Positions 1 through 10,413 of a DNA stretch of 64,000 bases are shown here, piece after piece. Source of the stretch: Canna indica. Taxonomy: Eukaryota > Streptophyta > Magnoliopsida > Zingiberales > Cannaceae. The stretch is taken from the NCBI GenBank assembly GCA_034359265.1, contig CP136891.1:52902501-52966500 (forward strand). Reading direction: 5' to 3'. The notes under the pieces are model-generated. The model searched no databases and was not told the origin of the DNA. It worked only from the letters and a program-made list of their open reading frames with translations. Positions within the stretch are counted from its first letter, which is position 1. Each line of letters begins with the position of its first letter. The position numbers were made by a program, and so were the translations under genes.

Positions 1-590
1 CGATATACTGTAGGGTTATGTCATGAGATAAATGGGCTAAGTCTGCATCTCAGAGCGACTTGTGGTTAGTTTATTTTAAGATTCAAGGATTAATCGTTTC
101 ATTTATTGATGATGATTTCTTTCTAGTGGCTCCAGTGTGAGCGGCAGTGGCAGTAACTCCACGCGGGGTCAAGGCCGAGGCCAGAGCGGAGGCCGATGGC
201 GGGGCCGGGGTCGTAAAAGTAGACGACCAGTTGAGGTGGAACTGGGACAGTCCCAAGGTAGCACAACTTGAGGTCGTGAGTGGCCCTATGCTAGAGAGTG
301 CACCATTTTTGGGGGCTACCTTTGTATGGATTCTTGGATTAGAGATCCATGCAATGCTTGCTTAGTATATTGAACGATTCATTAGTTCTCGTCATATTGT
401 TTAAATATCTATAGTGTAGTTTGGTTTGGGCGGCCCTAGGGATCCTAGGGGGGCGGTTGATAGAGTTCTGCAGAAGGGATCTGTAAGGGTTGGCTGATGG
501 TAAATTTCTCTTATACCGAAATTTTGGATTCATTGGAGGATCTTTTCCCTAGATTTCAAGAAATATAAATTAGGGGTGTAGAGCGACCTT
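1..590 (+). pseudogene. 5' internal region and gag start of the gypsy element, decayed
   Basis: Around positions 137-220 one frame encodes an Arg-Gly-rich stretch (GQGRGQSGGRWRGRGRK), typical of the start of Tekay gag proteins. It is soon interrupted by stops. Between here and the zinc-knuckle remnant most of the usual 300-400 residue gag is missing, so gag has an internal deletion. Positions 1-120 show no recognisable signal; they would lie downstream of the primer-binding site in an intact element. Confidence 0.5.
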
Positions 591-815
591 ATGCTTAAGG
601 GCCATGATTATGTGCGACTGGAGTTGAGCAGGACCCAGAGCGATTTCGCTATGAGGCCTGTTTTGGGGTGCAGACATGTTGGGCACTTCAGGAAGGATTA
701 TCCTAGCAAAGGTAGTCAGCAGCTTGATCAGACCAGAGGGAAGGCACCGATGTCAGTAGGTTCTGTAGCTCAGAGGGGTCAGACTCAGGGCAAAGGCCAG
801 CGAGCCGCTGGTTGA
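591..815 (+). pseudogene. gag nucleocapsid (zinc-knuckle) remnant
   Basis: A 74-residue open stretch contains GCRHVGHFRKDYPSK, which aligns by eye with the CX2CX4HX4C knuckle of gypsy gag (usual form C-x-x-CGxxGHxxKDCP). The first and last cysteines are gone (the last is Tyr), so zinc binding would be lost. It is followed by a Gln/Gly-rich linker as in related gag proteins, then a stop codon before the protease segment. Confidence 0.6.
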
Positions 816-842
816 GAGAGACTCGCTGCACGGGTATTTGCA

Positions 843-1214
843 TTGAACCGAGAGGGCGTTGAGGCATCCAGGGCAGTAGTGATAGGCAACCTTATTGTTG
901 GTTCTGCTATTGCATTTGTTTTGTTTGATCTAGGTGCTACACATTCATTTGTTTCTGCATTGTTTGCTGCCAAATTGTCGGGGAAACCCTCTATACTTGA
1001 TTTGCCTCTTGTGGTATCTACGCGTACGAGCAATCCTGTGTTGGCAGGGGGTTGTGAAGTGGTCATTTATAGGCATGTGTTAATGGCCGAGTTAACACTC
1101 TTGCCGATGTTAGAGCTGGATGTGATTTTGGGCATGGACTTGTTGGTGGACCATTTCGCCTTAGTGAATTGCAGGACTAAGACTGTTACCTTCAGTAAGC
1201 CTGGATTGCCCTAG
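843..1214 (+). pseudogene. retropepsin (aspartic protease) segment
   Basis: The segment has the gypsy protease core, with FVLFDLGATHSFVS at residues 26-39 and the later VILGMDLL motif (about residues 94-101). The family motif is D-S/T-G. Here the residue after the catalytic Asp29 is Leu30 instead of Ser, so the flap-side active site is altered. The second motif, DVILGMDLLVDH, is well kept. An amber stop at 1212-1214 cuts the frame before the RT linker. Confidence 0.85.
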
Positions 1215-1247
1215 TTTACCTTTCAGGGTGAGGGAAGGAGAGACTCG

Positions 1248-1493
1248 ATGGTGGCCATTTCAACTCTCAAGGCCCGGAAGTTGCTTCTAGGTGGTTGCCA
1301 GTCTTTTCTGGCCTTTGTGTCTGTGGCAGAGGAAAGTGGAGGTGCGGCTAGGGGCATTGAGGGAACGCCAGTGGTATGCGGGTTCTCTGATGTTTTCCCA
1401 AAGGAGTTGTCAGGTTTGCCCCTAGAGAGGAAGATCGAGTTCTGTATTGATTTGCAGCCTGGGGTGAAGCTGATTTCCATTCCGTCATATTAG
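1248..1493 (+). pseudogene. protease-RT linker and start of reverse transcriptase
   Basis: This 81-residue stretch holds the familiar linker text VVCGFSDVFPKELSGLPLERKIEFCIDLQPG that precedes the RT domain in Tekay-like pol, ending at SIPSY just before a TAG. In functional relatives the next residues are [11 protein letters not shown]. Those residues are still readable at 1494-1526, so the stop is a point change in an otherwise collinear frame. Confidence 0.8.
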
Positions 1494-1542
1494 ATGGCAC
1501 CAACTGAGTTGAAAGAGTTGAAGTCCTAATTGCAGGAGCTGC

Positions 1543-2577
1543 TTGAGTTGGGCTTCATTCGTCCAAGTGTTTCGCCTTGGGGGTGCTCCAGTGCTCTTTG
1601 TCAAAAAGAAGGATGAATCCATGCGAATGTGTATATACCACCGACAGCTTAATAAGGTGACGGTGAAGAATCGGTACTCGCTACCTAGGATCGATGATTT
1701 ATTTGATCATGTAAAGGGGGCACAGTGGTATTCCAAGATTGACCTGCAGTTAGGGTACCATCAGCTGAGGATCCAGGATAATGACATCCCTAAGGCTCCT
1801 TTCAGGTCGAGGTATGGGCACTTTGAGTTCCTGGTAATGTCCTTCGGGCTGACTAATGCACTTGTAGTATTTATGGATCTGATGAACCGAGTGTTCAGGG
1901 AATACTTGGATAAATTTGTGATACTGTTTATTGATGACATCTTGATATATTCCATGAGTGGGGAGGAGCATGCTGAGCACTTGAGGGTAGTTCTGGAGAC
2001 TCTCAGGGAGCATAAATTATATGACAAATTCTCCAGATGCGAGTTCTGGCTGGAGAGTGTAGGGTTCCTTGGTCATGTGGTATCCAGAGAAGGGGTAAAG
2101 GTGGACCCCGCAAAGGTAGAAACAATTCAGAATTGGAAGAGGCCGACTAATATCACAGAGATTCGCAGCTTCTTGGGGTTGGCGGGTTATTATAAGAAAT
2201 TTGTGGAGAATTTCTCCAGGATTACAGCGCCATTGACCCACCTGATTCAGAAGAAGGTCAAGTTCGACTGGGACAACAAGTGCGATGAGAGCTTTCAGAA
2301 GCTCAAGGACCGGTTGACGTCGGCACCAGTTGTAGCAGTACCCTCGGGCTTGAGAGGGTTTGTTGTTTATTGTGATGTCTCTCGAGTCGGCTTGGGTTGT
2401 GTGTTGATGCAGAATTGTAGGGTGATAGCTTATGCCTCTCGACAGTTAAAGGTCCACAAGAAGAATTACCCGACTCATGATCTTGAGCTAGCAACAGTGG
2501 TGTTCACATTGAAGTTGTGGCGTCACTACCATTATTGTGAGGCTTGTGAGATATACACTGATCATAAGAGCCTCTAG
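1543..2577 (+). pseudogene. reverse transcriptase and RNase H domain, longest open piece of pol
   Basis: An open frame of 344 residues covers most of the RT and the first part of RNase H. The RT region includes [35 protein letters not shown] and the catalytic FIDDILIYS at about residues 129-137, with the two active-site aspartates at 131 and 132. The connection [16 protein letters not shown] follows. RNase H begins near residue 270 with [15 protein letters not shown] (first catalytic Asp about 278) and reaches YTDHKSL. A TAG replaces the Gln codon that normally follows, ending the frame. The first strands of RT are lost to upstream stops at 1491 and 1527. It is part of a dead polyprotein; no independent start is implied. 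Confidence 0.9.
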
Positions 2578-2631
2578 TATTTGCTCACCCAGAAGGAGTA
2601 GAAACTGAGGCAGAGAAGATGGCTTGAGCTC

Positions 2632-2871
2632 TTGAAAGACTATGATTGCACGATCATGTACCATCCGGAGAAGGCTAATGTGGTGGCAGATGCTTTGAGC
2701 GGGAAGTCTATGGGCAGTCTAGCGCATTTGACAATTAGGAGGAGGCTGTTGGCTCAAGATTTGGCCATGTGTTTGGATGACGGGGCAATCTTGTCAGTAT
2801 CAGCCTTTGGTGCATTGGTGGCTCACTTGAGGGTGCAGTCAATGTTGGTAGACATGCTGCGGGCAGCGTAG
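2632..2871 (+). pseudogene. RNase H tail and RH-integrase connection
   Basis: [25 protein letters not shown] is the conserved end of gypsy RNase H, including the VADALSRK-type motif with its last catalytic Asp. It is collinear with the preceding RT piece, from which it is split by two TAG codons (2575 and about 2599). The rest is the spacer before the integrase zinc-binding domain, ended by TAG at 2869. Confidence 0.8.
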
Positions 2872-3730
2872 GAGGAGGATGTTTTTTGCGCACTCACTAA
2901 GGATCTGGCCAAGAGAGGCGATGCCGATAATGGTTTTGGTATTGACTCGGAGGGCATTCCGAGGTTTAAGAACATGATAGTGGTGCTAGATATGGCTGAG
3001 GTTTGCAGGCAGGTGCTAGAGATGGCTCATTGATCTACATACACTATGCATCCGGGGGCCACAAAAATGTATCGTGATATAAAATAGAATTATTGGTGGA
3101 AAGGCATGAAGAGAGAGGTGACCGAGTACGTGTCTAAGTGCCTGGTGTGTCAGCTGGTTAATGTTGAGCATTTAAAGCCGGCAGGGTTCCTCCAGAACCT
3201 AGAAGTACTAGAGTGGAAATGAGAGAAGATAACCACGAATTTTGTGACGGGGTTGCCAAAATCTGGGAAGGGCAATAATTTCATTTGGGTAGTGGTGGAT
3301 CGCCTAACCAAGATGTCATATTTCATACCAGTGAGGACAACCTTTTCAGTCGAGCAGTATGCGAGGTTGTTCTTGGATTGGATCGTCGCATATCATGGTG
3401 TTCTAATTATGATCATCTCAGATCAGGGTACTCAGTTCACAGCTCGATTCTGGCAGTCTTTCTAGGAGGCATTGGGCACTCAGGCTCAATTCAGCACTGA
3501 ATTTCACCCTCAAACAGATGGTCAGTCGGAGCGGACCATTCAGACGTTGGAGGATATGTTGAGAGCGTGTGTTCTAGATTTGGAGGGGTAGTTGGGAGAG
3601 ACATTTGCCCCTGATTGAGTTTGCCTATAATAAAAGCTACCATAGCAGCATCGAGATGGCTTATTTTGAGGCATTATATGTGTGGTGATGCAGGTCGTCT
3701 GTAGGCTGGTTTGAGGCAGGCGATTCTCTT
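2872..3730 (+). pseudogene. integrase zinc-binding and catalytic core, broken
   Basis: Reading the main frame through stops gives the HHCC zinc-binding region at about 3043-3170, with HPGATKMYRDIK and CLVCQLVN. The DDE core follows: VVDRLTKMSYFIPV at about 3295 carries the first Asp, and IISDQGTQFTARFWQSF at 3412-3462 carries the second. The region of the catalytic Glu (after [19 protein letters not shown], about 3520-3570) is still readable beyond a TAG at 3463. At least four in-frame stops (3032, 3085, 3220, 3463) show it is inactive. The longest open piece is 3244-3465. Confidence 0.85.
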
Positions 3731-4075
3731 ATGATGGAACTCGACCTGGTGAAGGAGGCAGTAGAAAAGGTGAAGCTTATCAGAGAGAGATTGTTGGCAG
3801 CTCAGAGTCGCCAAAAGATGTATGCTAATGGAAAGGCCAGGGAAGTAGAGTTTGCTGAGGGGGACATGGTGTTCCTCAAGGTATCCCCTATGAAAGGGGT
3901 GGTGAGGTTTGGCAAGAGAGGGAAGCCAAGCCCTAGGTTTATCGGGTCGTTCCCTATTCTCAAGCGTAGGGGAGCTGTGGCATATGAGTTGGCTTTACCT
4001 TCCACTATGGACCGGGTGCATCCAGTGTTCCATGTATCTATGCTGAAGAAGTATGTTCGGGATGAGTCCAAGTGA
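3731..4075 (+). pseudogene. integrase C-terminal domain with GPY/F-like module
   Basis: This 114-residue piece contains the helix VKLIRERLLAAQSRQKMYANGKAREVEFAEGD and VFLKVSPMKGVVRFGKRGKPSPRFIGSFPI, the module in which gypsy integrases usually read GPF/Y (here GSF). It ends HPVFHVSMLKKYVRDESK and then TGA. The stop is caused by a one-base loss in a codon just before the chromodomain, which continues in the shifted frame. Confidence 0.85.
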
Positions 4076-4290
4076 TTGAGCCTTCTGTAGTGGAGGTGGA
4101 TTCAGCAGTCTCCTATAATGAGCGACCAGTTGAGGTGCTAGACCAGCAGATCAAAAAATTGAGGTCCAAGGAGATTCTCTTGGTTAAGGTCAGGTGGGAG
4201 CACCATTCCGGGCAGGAGGCCACATGGGAGGTGGAGCAGGATATAAGGGAGCGGTATCCCTTGTTGTTTGATGATCTGGTGAGTCCTTAA
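4072..4290 (+). pseudogene. chromodomain of the gypsy integrase
   Basis: The text RPVEVLDQQIKKLRSKEILLVKVRWEHHSGQEATWEVEQDIRERYPLLF is a group II chromodomain-like tail typical of Tekay/Del elements. In this family the tail is thought to guide integration to particular chromatin. It overlaps the end of the preceding piece by four bases because of the frameshift. There is no ATG, and the frame simply opens at a GTG codon. It ends with TAA at 4288-4290, shortly before the polypurine tract. Confidence 0.85.
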
Positions 4291-4326
4291 GCTTCTTTTT
4301 CCGAAATTCGAGGACATATTTCCTTT

Positions 4327-4338
4327 AAGGAGGGAGGA
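4327..4338 (+). promoter_or_regulatory. polypurine tract (plus-strand primer site)
   Basis: AAGGAGGGAGGA lies directly before the TGTATTATCC that opens the 3' LTR, which is the expected place and composition for the primer of plus-strand DNA synthesis. Confidence 0.8.
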
Positions 4339-5664
4339 TTGTATTATCCTAGATATTAATATTTATTTTTGCTATGGTTTGTGTTTGTCAGTCTAGCGGG
4401 CTAATCCGAGGTCGAGCCGGACTTGTGCTTGATTATTAAATTATTAAATTTATTTAATTATTTTATTACGTGTGCTTGATTATTAAATTATGTTGCATAT
4501 GAGTGTGTATGTGATTGATGCTTGTATTTAGTATGAGGTTAGTTTGGGTTAGCAAATTGCGGATCCGAATGATGTGAGAGCGGGTTTTAGGGTGTGGATA
4601 GGAGGAAATAGGAGGGGATTATAAAATCCCCCCTAGGGCTAGGCCCCTATTGGAGCCGCACCAGCCGATTAGAGAGAAGAGAGGAGCCGCCCAAGCCGCT
4701 GCCCCTCCATTCCCTCTCTTGGAGCCGCCGAGCAAGGCAGCCGCCACCCCTCCCTTTCTCTCTCTTGGAGCCGCCGAGTTTCTCTCCTTTCCCCTTCTTT
4801 TGGAAGCCAAGCCGCCGGCTTGGTGGGAGAGCCGCCCCTTCCCTTGGATTGGAGCCACCCCCCTTTGGGGTCTTGGATCCGCCGTTCCTTTCGCCTTGCT
4901 TGAGCCAAGCCGTCGCACCTTTGAGGCCGGATTCAGAGGCCACCGATCGGAGAATTCTCATCTAAAATTTCTTCATAATCGGGTGAGTGGTTTTACCCCT
5001 CATTTTCTCGGGTTTTCTCTTATGTCCTTTAGCCGATTTGGGCGTTGTGTCGTTCTTAATTGTTTCCTGTCGATTCTTGTGATTTGATCGCCAAAATCTC
5101 GTGTCGACTTGTGGAGGGAAACTGAGGTTTGCCCTTTTGTTGCTCGGCAACCCTAGGACTACCCTAGGGGTGCTCGGCCAAGGTGGAAGAAGGGGTGCCC
5201 TCGATGTGTTTGATGAAATGTCTTAGAGAGGACTCTTGTGTATTTTTTTTGTGAGATTTATCTCAAATTTTATAATTCTATTTTGATGGTAATTAAATAT
5301 TTAATTTATGTGAATTTCGGATTAATTATCATGGTATGCTGTAAACTTAATCATGCTGAAATTTCATGCTTAGTTGTTGATTCTGGGCTGATTTTGAAAA
5401 CGTTATTGTGATGTGTATAGTTTACTGAACATAGTCGTGTAACCTATCATTTTGAGCGGAAAACATAATTTGGATCCATAGATCACACTGTGGAAGTCTG
5501 ATTCGACTTGGGTACACCAGTCCCGGGCTCAACAGTAAATTGAAGGCAAAATCCTAAAACAAAACTCTAATCTTGGTGATGATACTTTTAATTGCACAAT
5601 TAATATTCAAGGGGCAGCATAATCTGTTATGGAGAAACAAATAAAGTTTATGCATGAAATAAAA

Positions 5665-6060
5665 CCTCATAGGTTTATGATGTTACGGGTCTAGGAGCTG
5701 GGATCAGGTATTAGGTGTTGTAGCTTTCCCAATAAGGACATTCCTAAGATGCTGTAGGAGACACTTGACTTAGGTCATATTGCGACATACCTTTATGAAT
5801 GGCAGTGAGGCTCGACTAGGAGTCGGAGTGCGGGCTTGGCTCGAAAGGTTGAATGGTTAATTCCTCATAGGTTTATGATGTTATGGGTCTAGGAGCTGAG
5901 ATCAGGTATTGGGTGTTGTAGCGTTCCCAATAAGGACATTCCTAAGACGCCATAGGAGACACTTGACTTAGGTCATATTGCGACATACCTTTATGAATGG
6001 CGGCGAGGCTCGGCTAGGAGTCGGAGTGCGGGCTTGGCCCGGAAGGTTGGATGGTTAATT
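5665..6060 (+). repeat. two tandem 198-bp units inside the Tekay LTR
   Basis: CCTCATAGGTTTATGATG starts at 5665 and again at 5863, and the two units are nearly identical through to GAATGGTTAATTC. The second Tekay LTR, at the right end of the window, has a single copy (about 63460-63660 in reverse), so the duplication is specific to this copy. Confidence 0.85.
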
Positions 6061-6077
6061 CCCAACCCGTGTTTAAA

Positions 6078-6405
6078 GGAATAAGTTCAGATGTGCGAAT
6101 CTCGATTATTCCTACGTTATCTCTTTGGAACAAGTTCGGATGGGCAAATCCCGATTGTTCCTGTGTTTTCTTGTGGAACAAGTTCGGACGGGCAAATCTC
6201 GATTGTTCTTGAGTTTCTTTTAAGGAATAAGTTCGGACGGGCAAATCCCGATTATTCCTGTGGTATCTTTAAGGGACAAGTTCGGACGGCGCGAATCCCG
6301 ATTGTTCCTACGCATCTCATGGAGCAAGTTCGGACGGGCAAATCCCGATTTCTCCTGAGTTTCTTTGTTATAGGATAAGCTCGTATGGGTCAATCCCGAT
6401 TATCC
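6078..6405 (+). repeat. array of seven roughly 49-bp units, each a covarying hairpin
   Basis: Units begin near 6078, 6127, 6175, 6224, 6273, 6321 and 6373. Each reads GGAACAA (or a variant), then GTTCGGA, CGGG, CAAAT, CCCG, A and TTGTTCC (or the matching variant). The outer arms pair, and CGGG pairs with CCCG around a five-base loop. The arm sequence differs between units, but in most the opposite arm changes to match, for example GGAATAA with TTATTCC and GGATAA with TTATCC. Confidence 0.8.
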
Positions 6406-8312
6406 TATTAACCCTTGAGTATAATTTGTTACCTGGGGGTACGATAGGCCGAGGCCTGTTGTACTTCATTGTTAGAGTGTTGGATGCCTTCGGACATGTG
6501 GTGGCCAGATGACCTGATAGCTTGTCACATCATTGTGACTTTATTCCTGTTTGAGATAGGTGTTTTATCATATGCTATATCTCTGTGTATGTTTTCTTGT
6601 GGGGGTTGGTAGAATCGCTCGCTGAGTTCTTTGAAATCACCCGTTGTTGTTTTTGTTTCTTTTGCAGAACCTGACCGGTGAGGTGGGCTGGAGCACTTGG
6701 CGCGGCTGAAGGGCAGATGAGCCACATTGATCTAATAGCAGTCCTAGTTAGGGGTTGTAGTCGAGTTTTTGGTATTTTGTCATGCACCTGTATTTTGATA
6801 TTTTGGAGTTGTAGTCCCTTGGGGACATTCATGTCTTTCATTTCAGATTTCACATGTAAATGAACCATTGAACTTTGATTTATTTGTTTCCGCATTTTAC
6901 TGTTTTGCTAAACTTACTACTAATGAAATCTGGTTTGGTTTTTCATTTAAAATAAAACTCGTTTTATTCTTTCCGCTATGTTTTATTGTTATGAGTTGAC
7001 ATGTGCATGGGTTAGGCTGCGGGGTATAGGCACGTATATCTTGGCCGGTCACATGACCCTGAGTTGTATTAGAATATCAGAGATTACACCCATATACATT
7101 TGCATATGAACACTCACTCACACAATGATGTCTTCTCCACATCGATCAGCAACTCAGCAAGTTGATTAAGAACGCCATGACAATTGGAGCGCCTCTAAGT
7201 TCATCAATTTCATGTCAAATTCCGGCCCCGAGATCAATCCAACGCCATCTTCTAAGAGCGGAATGTCACAGGATGCTTCTAGCTCGAAGTCTTCAGCTTT
7301 CGGTAATTAATCCTGCCACATAATTGTCCAAGTCCTCCAGCTCGCCGAAAAAATAACCCCCCCCCCCCCCCCGCAATCGACCCCCCGAGGCTCATCACCA
7401 CTTCCCGATGCTCGAGGAAGTCAAGGAGCACAAGAACTCCAACTTGACCAACGACGACGATGTCGAGACGACTATCTTGAGAGTGGAGAACGAGGTAGTG
7501 TCGACTGCGGGCGGGCGGTGACAGGTTGAGGCGAGCACAATCACTGTAGAGGCTACGCGTGGCGGCGTCGTAGGTATGCGCAACCTAGAGTGGAGGTAAA
7601 GGTACTGAGCCAGAGGCGGGCCCACGTCTGATGTTGGACGCCGCGGTAGGTGCAGGCCTGGTTCTCCGATATGTGAAAGCTAAGTTATGAACTGACGTTG
7701 TTTGTGAAAGCTGCCCCCAATTCATTAGTTGCCGAGAATGTGGATGCATGTCTAAGTAGCTATTGCTTGTTGTGCCTGCATCGTCAGTAGCAAAAAGCCA
7801 TGAACAGCTAGAGGTTGCTGGAGGAGACCAAACAGGAACAACACCACTATCTCTTCCCCTCCAACTACTGGATGGTTGTCCCATAGAATGTTCAACATGA
7901 TCTGGTTGGGTTGCGTTGAAATGTTGAGTTGCAATCGCTATGACGAGATGAGTTACATTTCCTTGATCAGCAGGTTCTAATTGTATTTGAGATTGCATTT
8001 CATAATCTGTTTGTGATGGTACTTCTGCTCGGTTCTCAGTGGCATTTCCTGAACCAGCATAAATTTCTGGTTGAAACTGAAGTATCTAGAGTACTCTCGG
8101 AGGCCAATAGATTTAAGAAAGATATCACAGCTCTCTTCGTCTACTTTGTTCCCCTCATTGGTCAACACAAGTTGCTTCATACGATCAAGCTAGAAAACTT
8201 TGTGAACACTTAGCTCCTCAAAATGCAAATGGGTGAAAGTAATGATGTAGAAGCACTATTTGCTTTTCTTCGATTCACAGAGTACTTTATGTGGCCTCAA
8301 AGAGAAGCTATT

Positions 8313-8314
<2 letters not shown>

Positions 8315-8353
<39 letters not shown>
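8315..8353. repeat. (GA)n microsatellite
   Basis: An uninterrupted GA dinucleotide run of about 39 bases. It creates artificial Arg-Glu and Ser-Leu open frames on the two strands. Confidence 0.98.
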
Positions 8354-8356
<3 letters not shown>

Positions 8357-9010
8357 GGTACTCGCACCAGTAGGAGGAAGAAAAGAAAAAGAAGGAGAAA
8401 GAGAGAGGCGGGACCAATCAAATGTGTATAAGCTCACATAGTATATGAGTTTTTTTAAAAAAAAATCATTTTTGGATCGACGCGTTAGCGAAATAACGGA
8501 GATGCTCACGATTGGCAGACAGTGGGTTACAATTGAAATCAATGTGTAAGTTCTTATATACAATTAAAATCAATCAAAGGATTAGCCAAAATTAAGAATT
8601 CGGCTGAAGTTTAGGCCATTTTCGTCTAATAATCCTTTATGTTATTAAGTTACTTCATAACCTACTTATGTATATGCCATGGAGGCATTGAGTGTAGTGG
8701 CCTCTGCTAATATTTAAAAACACTTTACTACACATAAAATATAAAAAAGGTAAGTTTTACACCACAACTCCTAATTAGTAGAATTATGGTGACATGAAAA
8801 TAAACAAATACCAAGCAAATTTTCATCTTTCCTTATAAGTTTTTCATGATTTTTACGCCATATTGTCATGATGGTTCTTTTATCTCCTTTTATAATCGTG
8901 CCCATGGACACACACCCATCAATCTATAATTGTCTCTGATTTAAGACTTCTAGCCATGGATTTACTAAGATTGCCTATGGCCATTGGAGTAGAGGATTTG
9001 CTGCTAGGAT

Positions 9011-9232
9011 CTATTTGTTGACATCTGCTTTAACTCCAAGAATCATGGCCTTTACAACATCCATTGCTCGTTCTGGTAACAGTACTACAACATGGGCCAT
9101 GAACTTGCTACGGTTATTTTGCAGCCCTTTGAGCAAAGGATGTATTGCCGAAATTGGTGTGTTGATGTTTGCTCCAAAGTCTACAATTGTGACCTTTACA
9201 ATGTTCGCTTCCCGTTTCGATGACGGTGCCAC
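9011..9232 (-). pseudogene. possible ankyrin-repeat-like remnant
   Basis: The reverse-strand text has two spaced fragments resembling the end of ankyrin repeats: NIVKVTIVDFGANIN and, about 45 residues on, DVVKAMILGVKADVN. Each resembles the family pattern of a hydrophobic helix followed by GA-D-(V/I)N. The stretch is only 73 residues with no clear start or splice context. It could be part of an unannotated exon, a decayed gene or chance. I infer the family from these short motifs alone. Confidence 0.25.
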
Positions 9233-9722
9233 AATGGATTGTGTATGGAGTCTATAGCCTCTATGGCATTCGTTGCTTCAGGATGATGCATGCCTCTGTG
9301 CCTCCTGGTCCAGCGTAGGCACGCAACGTCGATGGTGACTTGCAAAGATAGTTCGACGCTCAAGTGAGAGAGAATCCCAGATTATGGGTATGAAATTGGA
9401 ATCGAGAGTATACCTGATGTACATCGTGTTTGTTTTATGAGACATGCCAATGATGTTTTAGTGATGATGTCTCCCAGGATCTCGAGGAGATACGCCCTGA
9501 ATGGATCGAAGTTTATCTCGGAGGGCGGCAGATTCATTACTGTCAAATCTCTGGTAATTAATGAAGCATATCTATATCATTGTTTAGTTGAATGGAGCCC
9601 CTGAGCTAAGTTGTGATTGGCTCAATTTGAGTCCCGTTCATGAGTGTAGGCGCATCCGGACCTGGTTCGACCGAACCCAAAGAGCTAGTCCAGTCCAGAA
9701 TTAGTATCGATATTATTGTGTC

Positions 9723-9974
9723 GTGTCATGTTATATTATACTACTGTGTGATGTTATATTGATATTTAATATGAGTTCAAATTATTCAAGAGCATGTATG
9801 ATATTTTATCCTAATACATATAGGAGAATAGTGAATAAAAAGGATGATGATTTGTTGAAATTTGCATATTGTCAAGATTGTAAAAGTGAAACTAAACTTA
9901 AATTCAAGAGTAACAAATACCAAATTCATAAATTAGGAAAAAATATAAAGATGTTTATATTATTTGACGATTAA
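9723..9974 (+). other. short AT-rich open frame, unrecognised
   Basis: An 83-residue open frame with a Lys/Asn-rich second half and a CQDCK pair of cysteines. Nothing in it matches a family I know. Its base composition equals the surrounding AT-rich sequence, which favours a chance frame. It sits about 100 bases before the presumed promoter of the DnaJ gene. Confidence 0.15.
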
Positions 9975-10067
9975 AATTTAATTTTTAATAAAAATGAAGA
10001 AACAAGAACCTCAAATTTAATCGTTTTGTTGATAAAAATTTACCCCTTCAAAATCGTTTTAATAAAT

Positions 10068-10413
10068 CAGTCAGTTTTTTCCCATTTATTTAGAAGCGTA
10101 TCGTATCGGTCAAACTCAAGACAGCGTTCCTTCGTTATATCGTGCGTCTCGCCCCGCATCCTCATTTCTCCGTCTTCCCCTTCCCTAATCTCCTTTCCCA
10201 AAACGAATCCATCTGCTCCGGGTATCTCCGTCGCTCGAACCCTCCCGTTCTCGGGAGCGGAATCTATCTCAATCAATACCCCGTGTGAAGGTAGATCTAT
10301 CGCGTTCTCGATCCTTTTATTTCCTATCTCGATTTCGTCTTATCGCTTATCTCTTTGTTCCTATAGGGATCTATCGATCCTCTTGGAGTTGTGATTTCTG
10401 ATCGAACCACGCG
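10068..10413 (+). promoter_or_regulatory. probable 5' leader of the DnaJ gene, with a possible leader intron
   Basis: Composition changes sharply near 10080 from AT-rich to pyrimidine-rich, TC-repeat sequence, as in many plant 5' untranslated regions. A GT-AG pair could define a 76-base leader intron at 10291-10366 (AAG|GTAGAT to CCTATAG|GG). There is no ATG between the putative acceptor and the start codon at 10414. No clear TATA box can be assigned. Confidence 0.4.

Larger units (their letters stand above)
1..7079 (+). mobile_element. Ty3/gypsy (chromovirus, Tekay-like) retrotransposon, 5' end outside the window
   Basis: Gag remnant, protease, reverse transcriptase, RNase H, integrase and chromodomain follow in the order typical of Ty3/gypsy elements, then a polypurine tract and a long 3' LTR. 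The chromodomain after the integrase and the 2.7-kb LTR fit the Tekay/Del clade. The polyprotein is broken by many stop codons and at least one frameshift, so the copy is dead. The 5' LTR and primer-binding site are not in view. The right boundary is approximate because no target-site duplication can be checked. A second copy of the LTR lies on the minus strand at the right end of the window. Confidence 0.9.
4340..7079 (+). repeat. 3' LTR of the Tekay-like element
   Basis: The LTR opens with TGTATTATCC just after the polypurine tract. Its right-hand part (about 6960-7065) matches, in reverse complement, the sequence at 62486-62600. That establishes a shared LTR end region with CGGGGTATAGGCA, GGCCGGTCAC and ACCCTGAG. 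The segment 4620-4960 is GC-rich with repeated GAGCCGCC words. It is open in several frames on both strands and I find no protein in it. The right boundary is set near 7079 but could be off by tens of bases. Confidence 0.8.
7080..9722. other. intergenic sequence, no supported gene
   Basis: No recognisable host gene. A run of 16 C lies at 7357-7372. Reverse-strand open pieces at 7395-7625, 7585-7998 and 7977-8180 overlap in different frames and could be a broken gene. They include IQLEPADQGNVTHLVIAIAT and ESCDIFLKSIGLREYSRYFS, but I recognise no domain. From 8440 to 9000 the sequence is AT-rich and featureless. Confidence 0.5.

Noticed and set aside
4619..5087. Several overlapping open frames of 66-145 residues on both strands
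   Set aside because: GC-rich LTR sequence with few stop codons; no domain resemblance and no conservation seen in the second LTR copy.
6078..6405. Repeat-spacer appearance of the LTR array
   Set aside because: The 49-bp units are contiguous tandem copies with variable linkers of the same origin, not spacers; the setting is an LTR.
7585..8180. Reverse-strand pieces as a host gene
   Set aside because: No recognisable domain, no convincing splice sites and mixed frames; mentioned only in the intergenic description.
8223..8563. Open frames on both strands over the GA microsatellite
   Set aside because: They consist mainly of Arg-Glu or Ser-Leu dipeptides from the GA run.
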